Source of the DNA: Acetatifactor muris
GTDB lineage: Bacteria; Bacillota; Clostridia; Lachnospirales; Lachnospiraceae
DNA length: 47,982 nt
Assembly: GCA_023663635.1 (NCBI GenBank)
Contig: JAMPHD010000020.1
Coordinates: forward strand, 1-47,982
Direction: 5' to 3'
The position numbers were made by a program, and so were the translations under genes. Under the pieces are notes generated by a model. The model ran no database searches, was not told the DNA's origin, and was given only the letters and a program-made list of their open reading frames with translations. This document shows positions 24,787 to 33,793 of the stretch, piece by piece (within the stretch, counting starts at the first letter, position 1; each line of letters starts with the position of its first letter).

Positions 24787-25749
24787 TCAAGGATTTACGA
24801 TATTTCTCGCCTCGCCCCGTTGGAAAGACAATATGTTTTGATATACGCCCTCCACGCATCTGGTACGGGCCTCCACGCTGCCCCAAGCCAGATGGGGTGT
24901 GATGATGATTTGGTTACTGTCCTTCAACAGGCTTAAGGGATTCTCCGGGCGCAGCGGCTCCTTCTCCAGCACATCCAGTCCCGCTGCCGCGATCTCTCCC
25001 GCGGTCAGGGCCTCGTACAGATCCGGGTTGTTCACCACGGGTCCCCGCGCCACATTGATGAGTACAGCGGAGTTTTTCATCTTCCGCAATGCCTCTCTGT
25101 CGATAAAATCCTTTGACAATTCACTCAAGGGACAATGCAGGGAGAGAAAATCGCTCTCCGCAAGCAGCGTGTCTTTGTCCACCCTTGTGTACTCCGCGCA
25201 TTTGCTCTGTCCGGTGATGGAATAAAAGATAACTCTGCAGCCGAAAGCCGTGGCGATCCGGGCCACCTTGCGGCCGATATTTCCCATTCCCACGATCCCC
25301 CAAGTCTTGCCCTCCAATTCATAAAAAGGTTCATCAAAATTGGAAAACCGATCCTGCGCGCTGTAAGCTCCGGACTTGACATAGTTGTCATAATGGGGAA
25401 GTTTCTGGCTCAAGGCCAATGCCAGCGTGAAAGTGTGCTGCGCCACCATGGCAGTGGAATAGTCCACCACGTTGCGCACCTCAATCCCCCGCGATTTGCA
25501 GTACGCGAGATCACAGTTGTCATATCCCGTGGCAAACTCGCAGATCAACTTGACATGCGGAGCATCCTTCAGGCTCTCCTCCCGCATGGGAGATTTGTTG
25601 GCCACAATGATGTCCGCGTCCCTCACGCGCTCTCTCACTTCCTCAATGGTGACGGTATTGTTGTAATAGGTCACACTCCCCAACTCCTCCAGACAGTCCA
25701 CGGGGATGTCGGGACCTACGCTGTTTCTCTCCAGAACCACAATGTTCAT
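24787..25749 (-). CDS. D-isomer-specific 2-hydroxyacid dehydrogenase
   Basis: 320 residues. NAD(P)-dependent reduction of a 2-keto acid, of the glycerate/hydroxypyruvate or D-lactate kind. The Rossmann motif VGMGNIGRKVARIATAFG, the catalytic Arg in NVARGPVVN, the Glu in DVLEKEPLRP and the His in ITPHLAWGS are all present. The start at 25749 has AAAGGAG 7 nt upstream. It follows pgi, separated by a strong hairpin. The substrate is not fixed by the sequence; hydroxypyruvate reductase is a reasonable guess. Confidence 0.87.
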   Translation of the reverse strand: MNIVVLERNSVGPDIPVDCLEELGSVTYYNNTVTIEEVRERVRDADIIVANKSPMREESLKDAPHVKLICEFATGYDNCDLAYCKSRGIEVRNVVDYSTAMVAQHTFTLALALSQKLPHYDNYVKSGAYSAQDRFSNFDEPFYELEGKTWGIVGMGNIGRKVARIATAFGCRVIFYSITGQSKCAEYTRVDKDTLLAESDFLSLHCPLSELSKDFIDREALRKMKNSAVLINVARGPVVNNPDLYEALTAGEIAAAGLDVLEKEPLRPENPLSLLKDSNQIIITPHLAWGSVEARTRCVEGVYQNILSFQRGEARNIVNP

Positions 25750-25771
25750 CGGATGACTCCTTTCAAAAGAA

Positions 25772-25810
25772 CGGGGGCAGCGCATACCGCCATGGTACAC
25801 GTTGCCCCCG
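25772..25810 (-). terminator. hairpin after pgi
   Basis: CGGGGGCA (25772-25779) pairs with TGCCCCCG (25803-25810). In the direction of transcription the stem is followed by GTTCTTTTG, a modest U tract. It lies 22 nt after the pgi stop and just ahead of the dehydrogenase ribosome binding site, so it probably reduces readthrough. Confidence 0.6.
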
Positions 25811-25832
25811 GCTGCATTGCCGATCTTATGTT

Positions 25833-27182
25833 TTACAGTCTCTTGAGCAGTTCTTCTCTCTGTGCCTCATAACCGGGCTTGCCAAGCAGCGCGAACATAT
25901 TCTTCTTGTAGCTCTCCACACCGGGCTGATTGAAGGGATTCACTCCCAACAGATAGCCGCTCACACCGCAGGCGAACTCGAAGAAATAGAACAGTTCGCC
26001 CAGATAGAACTCGTTCACCTCGGGAATGTTCACCACGAAATTGGGCACCTGACCGTCGGTATGTGCCAGGATCGTGCCGTTCATAGCGCTCTTGTTCACA
26101 AAATCCACGGTCTTGCCCGCCAGATAGTTCAATCCGTCCAGATCCACGGGCTCCTCCCCGATGATGATCTCCTCGCGGGAGGTCTCCACATTCAACACGG
26201 TCTCAAACATGATCCTCGCGCCGTCCTGAATAAACTGTCCCATGGAGTGCAGATCCGTGGTCAGATCCACGCTTGCCGGCAACAGACCTTTTTGATCCTT
26301 GCCCTCGCTCTCGCCATAGAGCTGTTTCCACCACTCACTCACATAGTGCAGAGCCGGCTCATAGTTGGCCAAAATCTCCACACTCTTGCCCTTCCGCAGC
26401 AAAATATTCCGCAGAGCCGCGTACTGAAGAGCGTCGTTTGCCTCAAAATCATTCTCCAGAGCACGCTTTCTGCCGCTGGCGGCGCCCTCCATCAACTTGT
26501 CGATATCCGCGCCGCTGACTGCGATGGGCAGAAGTCCCACTGCGGTCAGTACGGAGAAACGTCCTCCCACATCATCGGGCACCACGAAAGTCTCATAGCC
26601 TTCCTCATCCGCCAGATTCTTCAGGCTGCCTCTGGCCTTGTCGGTGGTGGCGTAGATTCTCTTGGCAGCGCCCTCCTTGCCGTACTTCTCCTCCAGTTTG
26701 GCCTTGAACACGCGGAAAGCGATGGCAGGCTCCGTGGTGGTTCCGGATTTGGAGATCATATTGATCGAGAAATCCCTGTCTCCCACCACATCCATCAGAT
26801 GTTTCAGATATGTAGAGCTGATGGAATTGCCGCAGAAATAAATCTCGGGGGACTTGCGGACACTCTTATCCACCACATTGTAAAAGCTATGGCTCAGAAA
26901 CTCAATGGCAGCCCTCGCTCCCAGATAGGAACCGCCGATTCCGATCACCAACAGCACCTCGGAATCATTCTGAATCTTCTTGGCCGCCTCTTTGATCCGC
27001 GCGAACTCCTCCTTGTCATAGTCCACCGGAAGGTCTATCCATCCCAGAAAATCATTGCCGGCTCCGTTTCTCGACAACAACACATCCTTCGCGTCCAGAG
27101 TCAGTTTCTTCATGTAGCCGATCTCCTCTTGGGAGATAAAGGAACCTGTCTTGGAATAATCAAATGTAACCTGTTTGCTCAT
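25833..27182 (-). CDS. pgi: glucose-6-phosphate isomerase
   Basis: 449 residues, typical of the Firmicutes form. Interconverts glucose-6-phosphate and fructose-6-phosphate. Signature stretches are [28 protein letters not shown] (phosphate-binding), [19 protein letters not shown], and the C-terminal [17 protein letters not shown] containing the catalytic Lys. AAGGAG is 7 nt before the ATG. A possible promoter (TTGAAT, 17 nt, TAAACT) lies near 27265-27295 on the same strand. Glycolytic housekeeping gene. Confidence 0.96.
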   Translation of the reverse strand: MSKQVTFDYSKTGSFISQEEIGYMKKLTLDAKDVLLSRNGAGNDFLGWIDLPVDYDKEEFARIKEAAKKIQNDSEVLLVIGIGGSYLGARAAIEFLSHSFYNVVDKSVRKSPEIYFCGNSISSTYLKHLMDVVGDRDFSINMISKSGTTTEPAIAFRVFKAKLEEKYGKEGAAKRIYATTDKARGSLKNLADEEGYETFVVPDDVGGRFSVLTAVGLLPIAVSGADIDKLMEGAASGRKRALENDFEANDALQYAALRNILLRKGKSVEILANYEPALHYVSEWWKQLYGESEGKDQKGLLPASVDLTTDLHSMGQFIQDGARIMFETVLNVETSREEIIIGEEPVDLDGLNYLAGKTVDFVNKSAMNGTILAHTDGQVPNFVVNIPEVNEFYLGELFYFFEFACGVSGYLLGVNPFNQPGVESYKKNMFALLGKPGYEAQREELLKRL

Positions 27183-27312
27183 AGCTTTACTCCTTTTCCT
27201 TTCCTAAACGTGCGCCTCCCGATCCCTGTTGGGATATTTTACATCCGGCGCCATATTCTACCTTTCAGTTTAGCAAAATTGCACCATAAATTCAACCCAT
27301 ACCGAATATTTT

Positions 27313-28116
27313 TCAGCAGAATTCTCTGATAAGCGCCTCCAACTCCTCGTCGCTGATATGAAAAGCCCCTGCAGGATCAGGTACGGATGCGGCCGCTCCC
27401 ATTCCCGGCGCCGCCATGGCGGGTGTCTCGTTTGCGACACTACTGTCATTTTTTGAGAGCGGCGCCTCGCGGTTTCCGATGGGCATGAGTTCCACAGTGC
27501 GCTTACCCCGCCTGCCGCCTCTGCCCGCGGCCGCAAGACGCATATTCCGCTCTCCGGAAGAGCGGGTCTCCCCAAAGAGCATCTCCATATCACTTTCCGT
27601 CACCTCCATGCGGGCGGACAAGTGATTTTCCAGATAATCCACCAGATTGATCTTAAGCACCCGCCTCTTGTTCCTGATATCCACCACGGAAGATATGGAG
27701 AAATGCAGATACAGACCCATAAAACTCACGATATAATAGGGCAGGATCTCCCCCAATGTCCGACCGTCCACGATGGCTTTGCTGATTCCGATGCCCGCGA
27801 AGATCACCGAGAGCAGCATACTCTGCCCCGACAGATGATAGAGGACATCAAAGGACAGCGGCCCTAATGCCAGTTTGTTCAGGAACTTGTCCACAAAGAC
27901 CGGAATATTGGCGACCCCATTGTTGAGCTGATAGCAGTTGGCAAATTTCAGTTTACACTGCCTGAGCAGCCGATTGTCCGTAGTGGCCATATTGTCCGCC
28001 TCGCGGATCATATTTTGATACAGAAATCCCAGCAACACTCTGCCAAAAATACTCAGAGCCATGAATCCGAAGATGGCCGCCGTGATCCACGGTTCCTCCC
28101 TAAAAATCTGAAACAT
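27313..28116 (-). CDS. membrane protein of unknown function
   Basis: About 267 residues. An N-terminal span (ITAAIFGFMALSIFGRVLLGFLY) is followed by a cytoplasmic or loop part with NCYQLNNGVANIPVFVDKFL, then spans near MLLSVIFAGIGISKAI and ILPYYIVSFMGLYLHFSIS. The C-terminal third is soluble, very basic around RLAAAGRGGRRGKR, then Ala/Pro-rich and acidic at the end (ISDEELEALIREFC). The ATG at 28116 has GGGGA upstream. It has its own promoter at 28167-28195. The family is not recognised; the layout suggests a membrane-anchored protein with a cytoplasmic interaction tail. Confidence 0.68.
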   Translation of the reverse strand: MFQIFREEPWITAAIFGFMALSIFGRVLLGFLYQNMIREADNMATTDNRLLRQCKLKFANCYQLNNGVANIPVFVDKFLNKLALGPLSFDVLYHLSGQSMLLSVIFAGIGISKAIVDGRTLGEILPYYIVSFMGLYLHFSISSVVDIRNKRRVLKINLVDYLENHLSARMEVTESDMEMLFGETRSSGERNMRLAAAGRGGRRGKRTVELMPIGNREAPLSKNDSSVANETPAMAAPGMGAAASVPDPAGAFHISDEELEALIREFC

Positions 28117-28166
28117 ATGCATTCCCCGCTTTCCAATCTTTGCGATCATTTTTATGTATCAAGGAA

Positions 28167-28195
28167 ATTATATCGCATCGCAAGCTTGATATGAA
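28167..28195 (-). promoter_or_regulatory. promoter of the membrane protein gene at 27313-28116
   Basis: On the minus strand TTCATA (28195-28190), a 17-nt spacer and consensus TATAAT (28172-28167). Confidence 0.6.
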
Positions 28196-28213
28196 CGGGA
28201 TTTCATCGTATTA

Positions 28214-29398
28214 TTATGACAAAGTTTGCGCACATACCTGCTCTATCTTGTCGGCGGCGCCCCTGGCGCCGCTGCACTGTTTAAAACCCTCGCTGATCCG
28301 GGCCGCGCTCTCCCTGTAGGACGGACCTTTCAATACCGCCTCCGCCGCCTCCCGTATTGCCTCCGGACTGATCTTGCGCAGCCGCGCGCCCGCCCCCAAC
28401 TGCAGGACCCTGTTGGTAACGCCATTCTGTTCCGCCGTCTGCGGGTAGAGCACAAGGGGCACTCCATAGTACAGACTCTCACTCACGCTGTTCATGCCGC
28501 CATGGGTGATAAACACATCCGCCCGGCTCAGCACGGCGATCTGATCCACATGTCGGAACATGGAAATATGGGGCGGCAGAGATTTCCAATCCTCCAAATT
28601 CGTCAGATCTCCCACGGACAGGATCACCTGATACTCCGTATCCCGAAACGCCTCCACGCAGTTTTGCCAAAACCGGGGCTTGTCATTGTTCACCGTCCCC
28701 AAAGACACATAGATCAGTTTCTCCCGGGTCTTGTCCACGGTCTCCACAGCCTCTCTGAGCAACGGCCCCACAAAGGCGTATTTGTCCGTAAAGGTGTCCG
28801 CACAGGGCTGAAATTGCGCGGAAGTATAGACGATCGTGTCCGTCCGGTCGTCATTTTGCAGAATATCCAGGATATTGCGGATGGGATATCCCTTATCCTG
28901 CAGACGCTTTAGATCCCTGTTCACTTTCGGCATGGCCCGCAGCATCCGAAACAGATCTCCCAAACCCTGTCTCATGATCTTGGCCGACTCTTTGTTAAAG
29001 GCGAAAGTCGTGGTGGAGGACACGAAAGGGATCCCCATCTTCAGCGCCAGAGCTTTCCCCCACACGGCCATGGAATCCGCCACAATGCAATCCGGCTGCA
29101 ACCGCTCCAGATCTTTGCAGATCCTATCATCCAAAGCAAGCGTGGTCTCCACCAGAATATGCGTGGAAAAAGCGATATCCCTGCCGATCCGGGCGGTGTC
29201 CTCCGGCCGCACCCTGCGCTCCATGTCATACTCATCACAGGCAATAAATTTGGCCCCTGCGGCCTCGATGACCTCTCTGAACGAATTATAGGAATAGTAC
29301 CAAACCTCATGCCCGCGCCCCGTCAGCTCACGCACGATCCCCAGCGTGGGATTGGTATGTCCATGGGCGGGAATGCAGAAAAACACGATCTTACTCAT
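28214..29398 (-). CDS. UGT/MGT-type (GT1) glycosyltransferase
   Basis: 394 residues, GT-B fold. The N-terminal half (IVFFCIPAHGHTNPTLG) holds the acceptor site with the catalytic His in AHGHTNP. The C-terminal half has the nucleotide-sugar motif FITHGGMNSVSESLYYGVP followed by PQTAEQNGVTNRV. This is the macrolide glycosyltransferase/YjiC group, which uses UDP-glucose or a related donor on small hydrophobic acceptors such as antibiotics, lipids or flavonoids. AGAGGAA precedes the ATG. It stands alone, so a role in detoxification or modification of host or diet compounds is a guess. Confidence 0.87.
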   Translation of the reverse strand: MSKIVFFCIPAHGHTNPTLGIVRELTGRGHEVWYYSYNSFREVIEAAGAKFIACDEYDMERRVRPEDTARIGRDIAFSTHILVETTLALDDRICKDLERLQPDCIVADSMAVWGKALALKMGIPFVSSTTTFAFNKESAKIMRQGLGDLFRMLRAMPKVNRDLKRLQDKGYPIRNILDILQNDDRTDTIVYTSAQFQPCADTFTDKYAFVGPLLREAVETVDKTREKLIYVSLGTVNNDKPRFWQNCVEAFRDTEYQVILSVGDLTNLEDWKSLPPHISMFRHVDQIAVLSRADVFITHGGMNSVSESLYYGVPLVLYPQTAEQNGVTNRVLQLGAGARLRKISPEAIREAAEAVLKGPSYRESAARISEGFKQCSGARGAADKIEQVCAQTLS

Positions 29399-29445
29399 GG
29401 CAGTTCCTCTCTTCCTTTTCGGATATGATTTAACCGGCTTATTTC

Positions 29446-29474
29446 TTGCTTTTATCCGGCAAATATGCTACAAT
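29446..29474 (+). promoter_or_regulatory. promoter of the small membrane protein gene
   Basis: TTGCTT at 29446-29451, a 17-nt spacer and TACAAT at 29469-29474. It predicts a start near 29481, so the coding start must lie downstream of it. Confidence 0.6.
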
Positions 29475-29538
29475 TCTATTTAAGTACAATCGTGTACCAA
29501 ATGCAAGCGCTGAATTAAAGCAAGGGAGGTTTTTCCAC

Positions 29539-29652
29539 ATGGCTATGTTATTGTTCGGAGGTTTCCTTATCATTATCTTTGCAGTGATCGTCGCCGTAGT
29601 GTCTTCTGTCGTATCCGCTGTTGCCGCCGATCAGGACGAGAGCGCAGACTGA
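29539..29652 (+). CDS. 37-residue single-span membrane protein
   Basis: GGGAGG lies 9 nt before the ATG at 29539. The product is one hydrophobic helix (FGGFLIIIFAVIVAVVSSVV) with a short acidic tail, AADQDESAD. A dedicated promoter, a good ribosome binding site and a hairpin over the stop codon all argue that it is a real gene rather than a chance frame. Small hydrophobic proteins of this build often regulate a membrane enzyme or act as type I toxins; nothing here decides between these. Confidence 0.65.
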   Translation: MAMLLFGGFLIIIFAVIVAVVSSVVSAVAADQDESAD

Positions 29653-29674
29653 ACAATTGTTGCGTTCAGCCTGC
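29644..29674 (+). terminator. hairpin overlapping the stop codon of the small protein
   Basis: GCAG/CTGC and CTGAAC/GTTCAG form a 10-bp stem with one A-C mismatch and a 9-nt loop. The TGA stop at 29650-29652 is inside it. No T run follows, so it may protect the mRNA end or act as a weak terminator. Confidence 0.5.
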
Positions 29675-29700
29675 GGTAAGTGAAAGGTATTATTGCGCGC

Positions 29701-29946
29701 TCATAATATGGTTCCCTCTCCCGCCGGTACCTTTCCTTCTATCTTCCAAAACTGACAGTTGTTAATATCAATTCTTGCAAAATTCGTATCACAGTCCATC
29801 TGCTTTGCGCCATATACTCTATATCTTTTTCCTTTATACGCAGTGCCCAGTTCATCCGTATCATAAATCACGAAGAAAGTGTTTTCGTTAAATCTTTCGG
29901 ATACAACCGTGCCCGACTCTAAGCGAAGAAACTCATTTTCCATCAT
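29701..29946 (-). CDS. hypothetical protein, 81 residues
   Basis: Not recognised. From the ATG at 29946 (AAGGA 7 nt upstream) the protein is soluble, rich in Glu, Asn, Asp and aromatic residues, and predicted mostly beta (TVVSERFNENTFFVIYDTDE, GKRYRVYGAKQ). Only two cysteines are present. It is in the AT-rich block that also holds the interrupted AlbA_2 gene, which suggests acquisition with it. The frame is open 36 nt further upstream without a better start. Confidence 0.55.
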   Translation of the reverse strand: MMENEFLRLESGTVVSERFNENTFFVIYDTDELGTAYKGKRYRVYGAKQMDCDTNFARIDINNCQFWKIEGKVPAGEGTIL

Positions 29947-30180
29947 ACGATCATCCTTTTCTTTACTGACTTCTCTATACAATTTTCAACATCTTATTCT
30001 CAACAATAACTTTTAATAATATCTCCATCCTCAAAATTATCTAAAAAATCATCTAAGAAAAAAATTATTTATCTATATTTAGATAATCGCCCAACACATT
30101 TTTAGCCATTTCTTTATTCGTTTTTCAGATAATTTATATTTTTCCGAAATGCCTCCATTATCTAAACTATTATCTAAAAA

Positions 30181-31227
30181 TTATTTTAGTGTCCATCTAG
30201 ATAATCGCCGATTAGGTCCATCCCGGTCAATAACCTCCTTTTTATGCATAGAATGCAACATATTTCTTATCTTATTTTCTTTTTGTTTCTCATTCATGCT
30301 ATCCGGCAATTTGCTTAACAACAAGCATCTGATATCTTCCTTGGACGCACTTCCAAATTGTTTTAGATAATTAACGATCAAATCCATATAATATGTATCA
30401 TCCATGCCCTTATTCTTTGTGTACTGTGCTTTTTCGTCTAACTGTTCTGCAACATTAGCAGACACATAGATGTTCGGCAGTTTTCCTTCAATTACGTTTA
30501 GTCTCCTGAGATGCTTAACCGCCTCATTACTGATTTTTTGATGCTTTTGGACACAATCCAACAAATACACCGTATTGGTGTCAAACCCCGGATTATCAAA
30601 CAAAATATGTGTATATGTTTCATCAATAATTTTTCCGTAAATCGTCACTTTCACACATCTGCCCTCCGAAAAATCATAATCCGGCATAGGGAAATATCGC
30701 TCTTTTAAAATTTTATATACCCTCCTAATTCCCATTGTCTGCGTGTCAATCATATTAAAATTCATCATAGAATCTGCCAAAAGACGATTCCGTTTGTATG
30801 GCGGATTATATGTCGGATTTAATACCGGCTCAATTCCACCCGGCAAGAATGTTCCCGGATTGGCAAACATAATTTTATCCTCAAATTCATTGAGATAAAC
30901 CCTACCCCCAATTGTATAATCCATATGAGCAATACAGTTATTCAGCAGCTCTCGCAAAAGCCACATATCATATTGCTTTACCTCAACCGGAAACAAGGTA
31001 AGTTGATTAGGCATATATCGGTAAGTCAGGTTTCGAATTTTCTCAAAAATACGATCGCTCAAGGTGATAAAAGGAATCTTGAAAATCTCGTAATCCTTTA
31101 TCTCTTCTTTGGAATTATAAACCCTCCATGCAGCGTCCGGTGCCGATGCAAACATATAATCATAGTCCTCATTCCCCAGAAGTACCATGGCCGCATTGGT
31201 AACTTTCCCTTCTTGTATCAGTTTCAA
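30181..31227 (-). CDS. C-terminal fragment: GHKL-type ATP-binding and winged-helix part
   Basis: The piece downstream of the amber codon; a TTG at 31227 is its first possible start but has no ribosome binding site. It contains the HATPase_c_4-like block WLLRELLNNCIAHMDY (with the Asn of GHKL ATPases) and MFANPGTFLPGG. A C-terminal helical/winged-helix region follows, around GMDDTYYMDLIVNYLKQFG, and the usual family ending RWTLK. On its own it could not bind DNA through AlbA_2. Independent translation is doubtful; readthrough of the amber would restore the parent protein. Confidence 0.6.
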   Translation of the reverse strand: MKLIQEGKVTNAAMVLLGNEDYDYMFASAPDAAWRVYNSKEEIKDYEIFKIPFITLSDRIFEKIRNLTYRYMPNQLTLFPVEVKQYDMWLLRELLNNCIAHMDYTIGGRVYLNEFEDKIMFANPGTFLPGGIEPVLNPTYNPPYKRNRLLADSMMNFNMIDTQTMGIRRVYKILKERYFPMPDYDFSEGRCVKVTIYGKIIDETYTHILFDNPGFDTNTVYLLDCVQKHQKISNEAVKHLRRLNVIEGKLPNIYVSANVAEQLDEKAQYTKNKGMDDTYYMDLIVNYLKQFGSASKEDIRCLLLSKLPDSMNEKQKENKIRNMLHSMHKKEVIDRDGPNRRLSRWTLK

Positions 31228-31239
31228 TTTTGTCAGAAA

Positions 31240-31878
31240 CTACTCATCCGTCATGTTGTTAACTTCTTCCATAATATGCGGACGATTCATTTTTTCAATA
31301 TATTTACAACGGGCAAGCTTGATTGCTTCCTTATCCAAGTGCTCCATCGTTGCCCCTTGTAAAATCTGTTTTGACCAGTCCCTATTCTCCTGCCCTCTGA
31401 TCCGATCCAGTTCATCAATTGATAGGGCTGATATCGATTCTCCATTTCTTCCGTAGAAATGATTATACCATCCCACCGGAATACCCGTAGGGGCTGCCGG
31501 TATCTGAAACAATACCACTCTTTTTTTCTCACCGTTTATTTCCGGATAAGCCTCATATATCTCAACAAAAGATATTCCGTCTGTAGTTCCCATTGTGATC
31601 TCTTGTTTTAAAACTGCCAATCCCTTGGAATTTCTATAATCTGAACCGACAATTATCTTCCCTTTATTGCGTACACCAAATACAAGCCACCCAAACTGCA
31701 GCCCTTTTAAGTTGGCTTCATTACTGATTGCCGAAAAATACTGTCCTATCTTATTTTTATCATAATCATTACCGGCTTCTTTAAACTCTACTACCTCATA
31801 TTCCCAGTCCTTGATCAACTTGTTCAAAATATCCAGTAATTCCGTTTCTGAAATTAAACTCATCACATTCAATACCAT
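31240..31878 (-). CDS. N-terminal fragment: Schlafen/AlbA_2-type DNA-binding domain
   Basis: 212 residues ending at the amber codon. The AlbA_2 domain is recognisable from YEVVEFKEAGNDYDKNKIGQYFSAISNEANLKG through WLVFGVRNKGKIIVGS to VVLFQIPAAPTGIPV. The segment FYGRNGESISALSIDELDRIR is the end of that domain in the family. Full-length homologues act as predicted transcription regulators or in defence-type loci. The exact start is uncertain: ATG 31878 has GGAG only 16 nt away, and ATG 31863 has no better site. Confidence 0.7.
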   Translation of the reverse strand: MVLNVMSLISETELLDILNKLIKDWEYEVVEFKEAGNDYDKNKIGQYFSAISNEANLKGLQFGWLVFGVRNKGKIIVGSDYRNSKGLAVLKQEITMGTTDGISFVEIYEAYPEINGEKKRVVLFQIPAAPTGIPVGWYNHFYGRNGESISALSIDELDRIRGQENRDWSKQILQGATMEHLDKEAIKLARCKYIEKMNRPHIMEEVNNMTDE

Positions 31879-32229
31879 ATTCCGTTTCTTACATCTCCAT
31901 ATTTACAATCATTTCTGTTTTCAACAACTGCATTCATTGTTCATGTAAAATTTTCCTCTTTATTCTACCACATCCTCTTCTCCGTTTCTACTTTCTTTTT
32001 CCCTCCGGCTTTGTCTTGTTTCTACGACCCTTTTTATTCCTTTGCTTGTTCTATTCCTTTTCCTGTTCATTATAAATTTACTTTCTTGATCATACCACTC
32101 ACATTCTCCATTTACTATAAAAACATGATGCACTAATAGCCCTCCACCTATTCGTTCCACAAACCGATCCCCTGCCATGCCACGCACAACAGGGGATCAG
32201 TCCGACCGCATCGGGAAACATATACCCCA
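31879..32229. other. 350-nt gap without a supported gene
   Basis: The left half is AT-rich with no clear promoter. A 75-codon minus-strand frame (31960-32187) has no ribosome binding site, no recognisable domain, and starts inside a hairpin, so I do not call it. The right end holds the terminator hairpin of the isomerase operon. Confidence 0.6.
32166..32198 (-). terminator. terminator hairpin after the isomerase gene
   Basis: GATCCCCTG (32166-32174) and CAGGGGATC (32190-32198) form a perfect 9-bp stem with a 15-nt loop. In the direction of transcription it is followed by GGTTTGT, a short T tract. It lies 31 nt after the isomerase stop. Confidence 0.65.
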
Positions 32230-33714
32230 TCATGCAAACGGATTTTCCGTGGGATACATCATGCCCGCAGGCTGGTTGAAATTCAGATCCTCCACCGGAA
32301 CGCCCACATATTTGAATACTTCATACAGCGCCTTGCCATAATGTCCGAAGGCCACCGCTCCGTGGTGCGGGAAATTCTTCTCGATCAACACATGGCGATA
32401 GAAACGTCCCATCTGCGGGATCGCAAACACACCGATGCTTCCGAAGGACCTGGTCGCCACGGGCAGCACCTCGCCCTGAGCGATATAAGCCCGCAGTTTG
32501 TTGTCCGCCGTGGACTGCAGACGGTAGAAAGTGATGTCGCCGGGCGCGATATCGCCCTCCAGAGTACCCTGGGTCACTTCCTCCGGCAGATTTCTCGCCA
32601 TGATCATCTGATACTTCATATTGCAGAAGGACAGTTTTTTGGAGCAGGTATTTCCACAATGGAATCCCATAAAGGTGTCCTTGTGAGTGTACTCAAATTT
32701 CCCTCGGATCGCCTCCTCGTACATATCCGCGGGCACGGAATTATTGATATCCAGAAGAGTCACCACATCCTCGCTCACACAGGCCCCGATGAACTCGCTG
32801 AGACATCCGTAGATATCCACCTCACAGGACACGGGAATACCCATGCCGGTGAGTCGGCTGTTGACGTAGCAGGGCACAAAACCGAACTGGGTCTGGAAGG
32901 CGGGCCAACACTTCCCGGCGATGGCCACATATTTCCGATAGCCCTTATGCGCCTCCACCCAATCCAGAAGTGTCAGCTCATACTGCGCCAGTCTCGGCAG
33001 CACCTCGGGTTTGAGATTGCCGGCGCCCAGTTCCTCCTCCATCTCCTTCACCTTGGCGGGAATCCGCTTGTCACCCTCATGTTTCTTGAAGGCCTCGAAC
33101 AGATCCAACTCGGAATTTTCCTCGATCTCCACACCCAGATTGTAGAGCTGCTTGATGGGAGCGTTGCAGGCCAAAAAATTCAGCGGTCTGGGACCGAAGG
33201 AGATGATCTTCAAGTCCGAGAGACCTATGACGGCCCGGGCGACGGGCAGAAACTCATGGATCATATCCGCGCACTCGTCAGCCGTTCCCACGGGATACTC
33301 GGGAATGTACGCTCTCACGTTTCTGAGTTTCAGATTGTAGCTTGCGTTGAGCATACCGCAATACGCGTCTCCTCTGCCGCCCACCAGGTCATTTTGGCTC
33401 TCCTCCGCCGCGGCGATGAACATGGCCGGCCCGTCAAAGTGTTTGGCCAAGAGCGTCTCCGAGATCTCCGGCCCGAAATTGCCCAGATACACACAAAGCG
33501 CGTTGCATCCGGCTTTTTTCAGATCTTCCAAAGCCTGTACCATATGGATCTCGCTCTCCACGATACAGACCGGACACTCATAGATATCGCCGTTGCCATA
33601 TTTGGCCCCGTAGGCCTCCACCAAGGCCTTCCGTCTGTTCACGGAGAGACTCTCGGGGAAACAGTCGCGGCTCACGGCCACGATACCGACTTTTACCTGT
33701 GGCAGATTGTTCAT
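32230..33714 (-). CDS. L-fucose/L-arabinose isomerase-family protein
   Basis: 494 residues from the ATG at 33714, which has AGGAGG 8 nt upstream. The fold is that of the fucose/arabinose isomerases: N-terminal KVGIVAVSRDCFPESL, the long Rossmann-like middle, and the metal/substrate region with GFHCGNTCSKKL and IEKNFPHHGAVAFGHYGKAL. Family members interconvert an aldose and its ketose with Mn2+. The neighbouring kinase acts on xylulose-type ketoses, so an aldopentose or 6-deoxyhexose is the likely substrate; which one is not clear. It is the second gene of an operon with xylB and ends before the hairpin at 32166-32198. Confidence 0.83.
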   Translation of the reverse strand: MNNLPQVKVGIVAVSRDCFPESLSVNRRKALVEAYGAKYGNGDIYECPVCIVESEIHMVQALEDLKKAGCNALCVYLGNFGPEISETLLAKHFDGPAMFIAAAEESQNDLVGGRGDAYCGMLNASYNLKLRNVRAYIPEYPVGTADECADMIHEFLPVARAVIGLSDLKIISFGPRPLNFLACNAPIKQLYNLGVEIEENSELDLFEAFKKHEGDKRIPAKVKEMEEELGAGNLKPEVLPRLAQYELTLLDWVEAHKGYRKYVAIAGKCWPAFQTQFGFVPCYVNSRLTGMGIPVSCEVDIYGCLSEFIGACVSEDVVTLLDINNSVPADMYEEAIRGKFEYTHKDTFMGFHCGNTCSKKLSFCNMKYQMIMARNLPEEVTQGTLEGDIAPGDITFYRLQSTADNKLRAYIAQGEVLPVATRSFGSIGVFAIPQMGRFYRHVLIEKNFPHHGAVAFGHYGKALYEVFKYVGVPVEDLNFNQPAGMMYPTENPFA

Positions 33715-33793
33715 TGCATTTTCCTCCTGATTCATGATTTTGATTGATATTCTTTATTACAGCTTTTATCACAGCTCTTGCATCCGCATCCCG

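Larger units (their letters stand above)
30181..31878 (-). pseudogene. AlbA_2/ATPase-type gene interrupted by one in-frame amber codon
   Basis: Read as one frame from 31878 to 30181, this encodes 565 residues of the 'putative DNA binding domain plus ATP-binding' family, broken only by TAG at 31242-31240. The amino-acid sequence continues smoothly across it (NNMTDE, stop, FLTKLKLIQEGKVTN). No insertion or frameshift is present. A single base change from a CAG, GAG or AAG codon would explain it. It may be a recent pseudogene, a readthrough gene or a sequencing error. The block is AT-rich compared with the neighbours, which points to acquisition. Confidence 0.75.

Noticed and set aside
30082..30180. 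Stop-codon readthrough extension of the AlbA_2 gene by 34 residues
   Set aside because: The protein already ends with the usual family C terminus, and the extension is low-complexity AT-rich DNA with tandem AGATAAT units.
31960..32187. 75-codon minus-strand frame as a gene
   Set aside because: No ribosome binding site, no recognised domain, and it overlaps the terminator hairpin of the isomerase operon.
32341..33747. 468-codon plus-strand frame opposite the isomerase
   Set aside because: Antisense shadow of a conserved enzyme gene; His-rich low-information sequence typical of such shadows.
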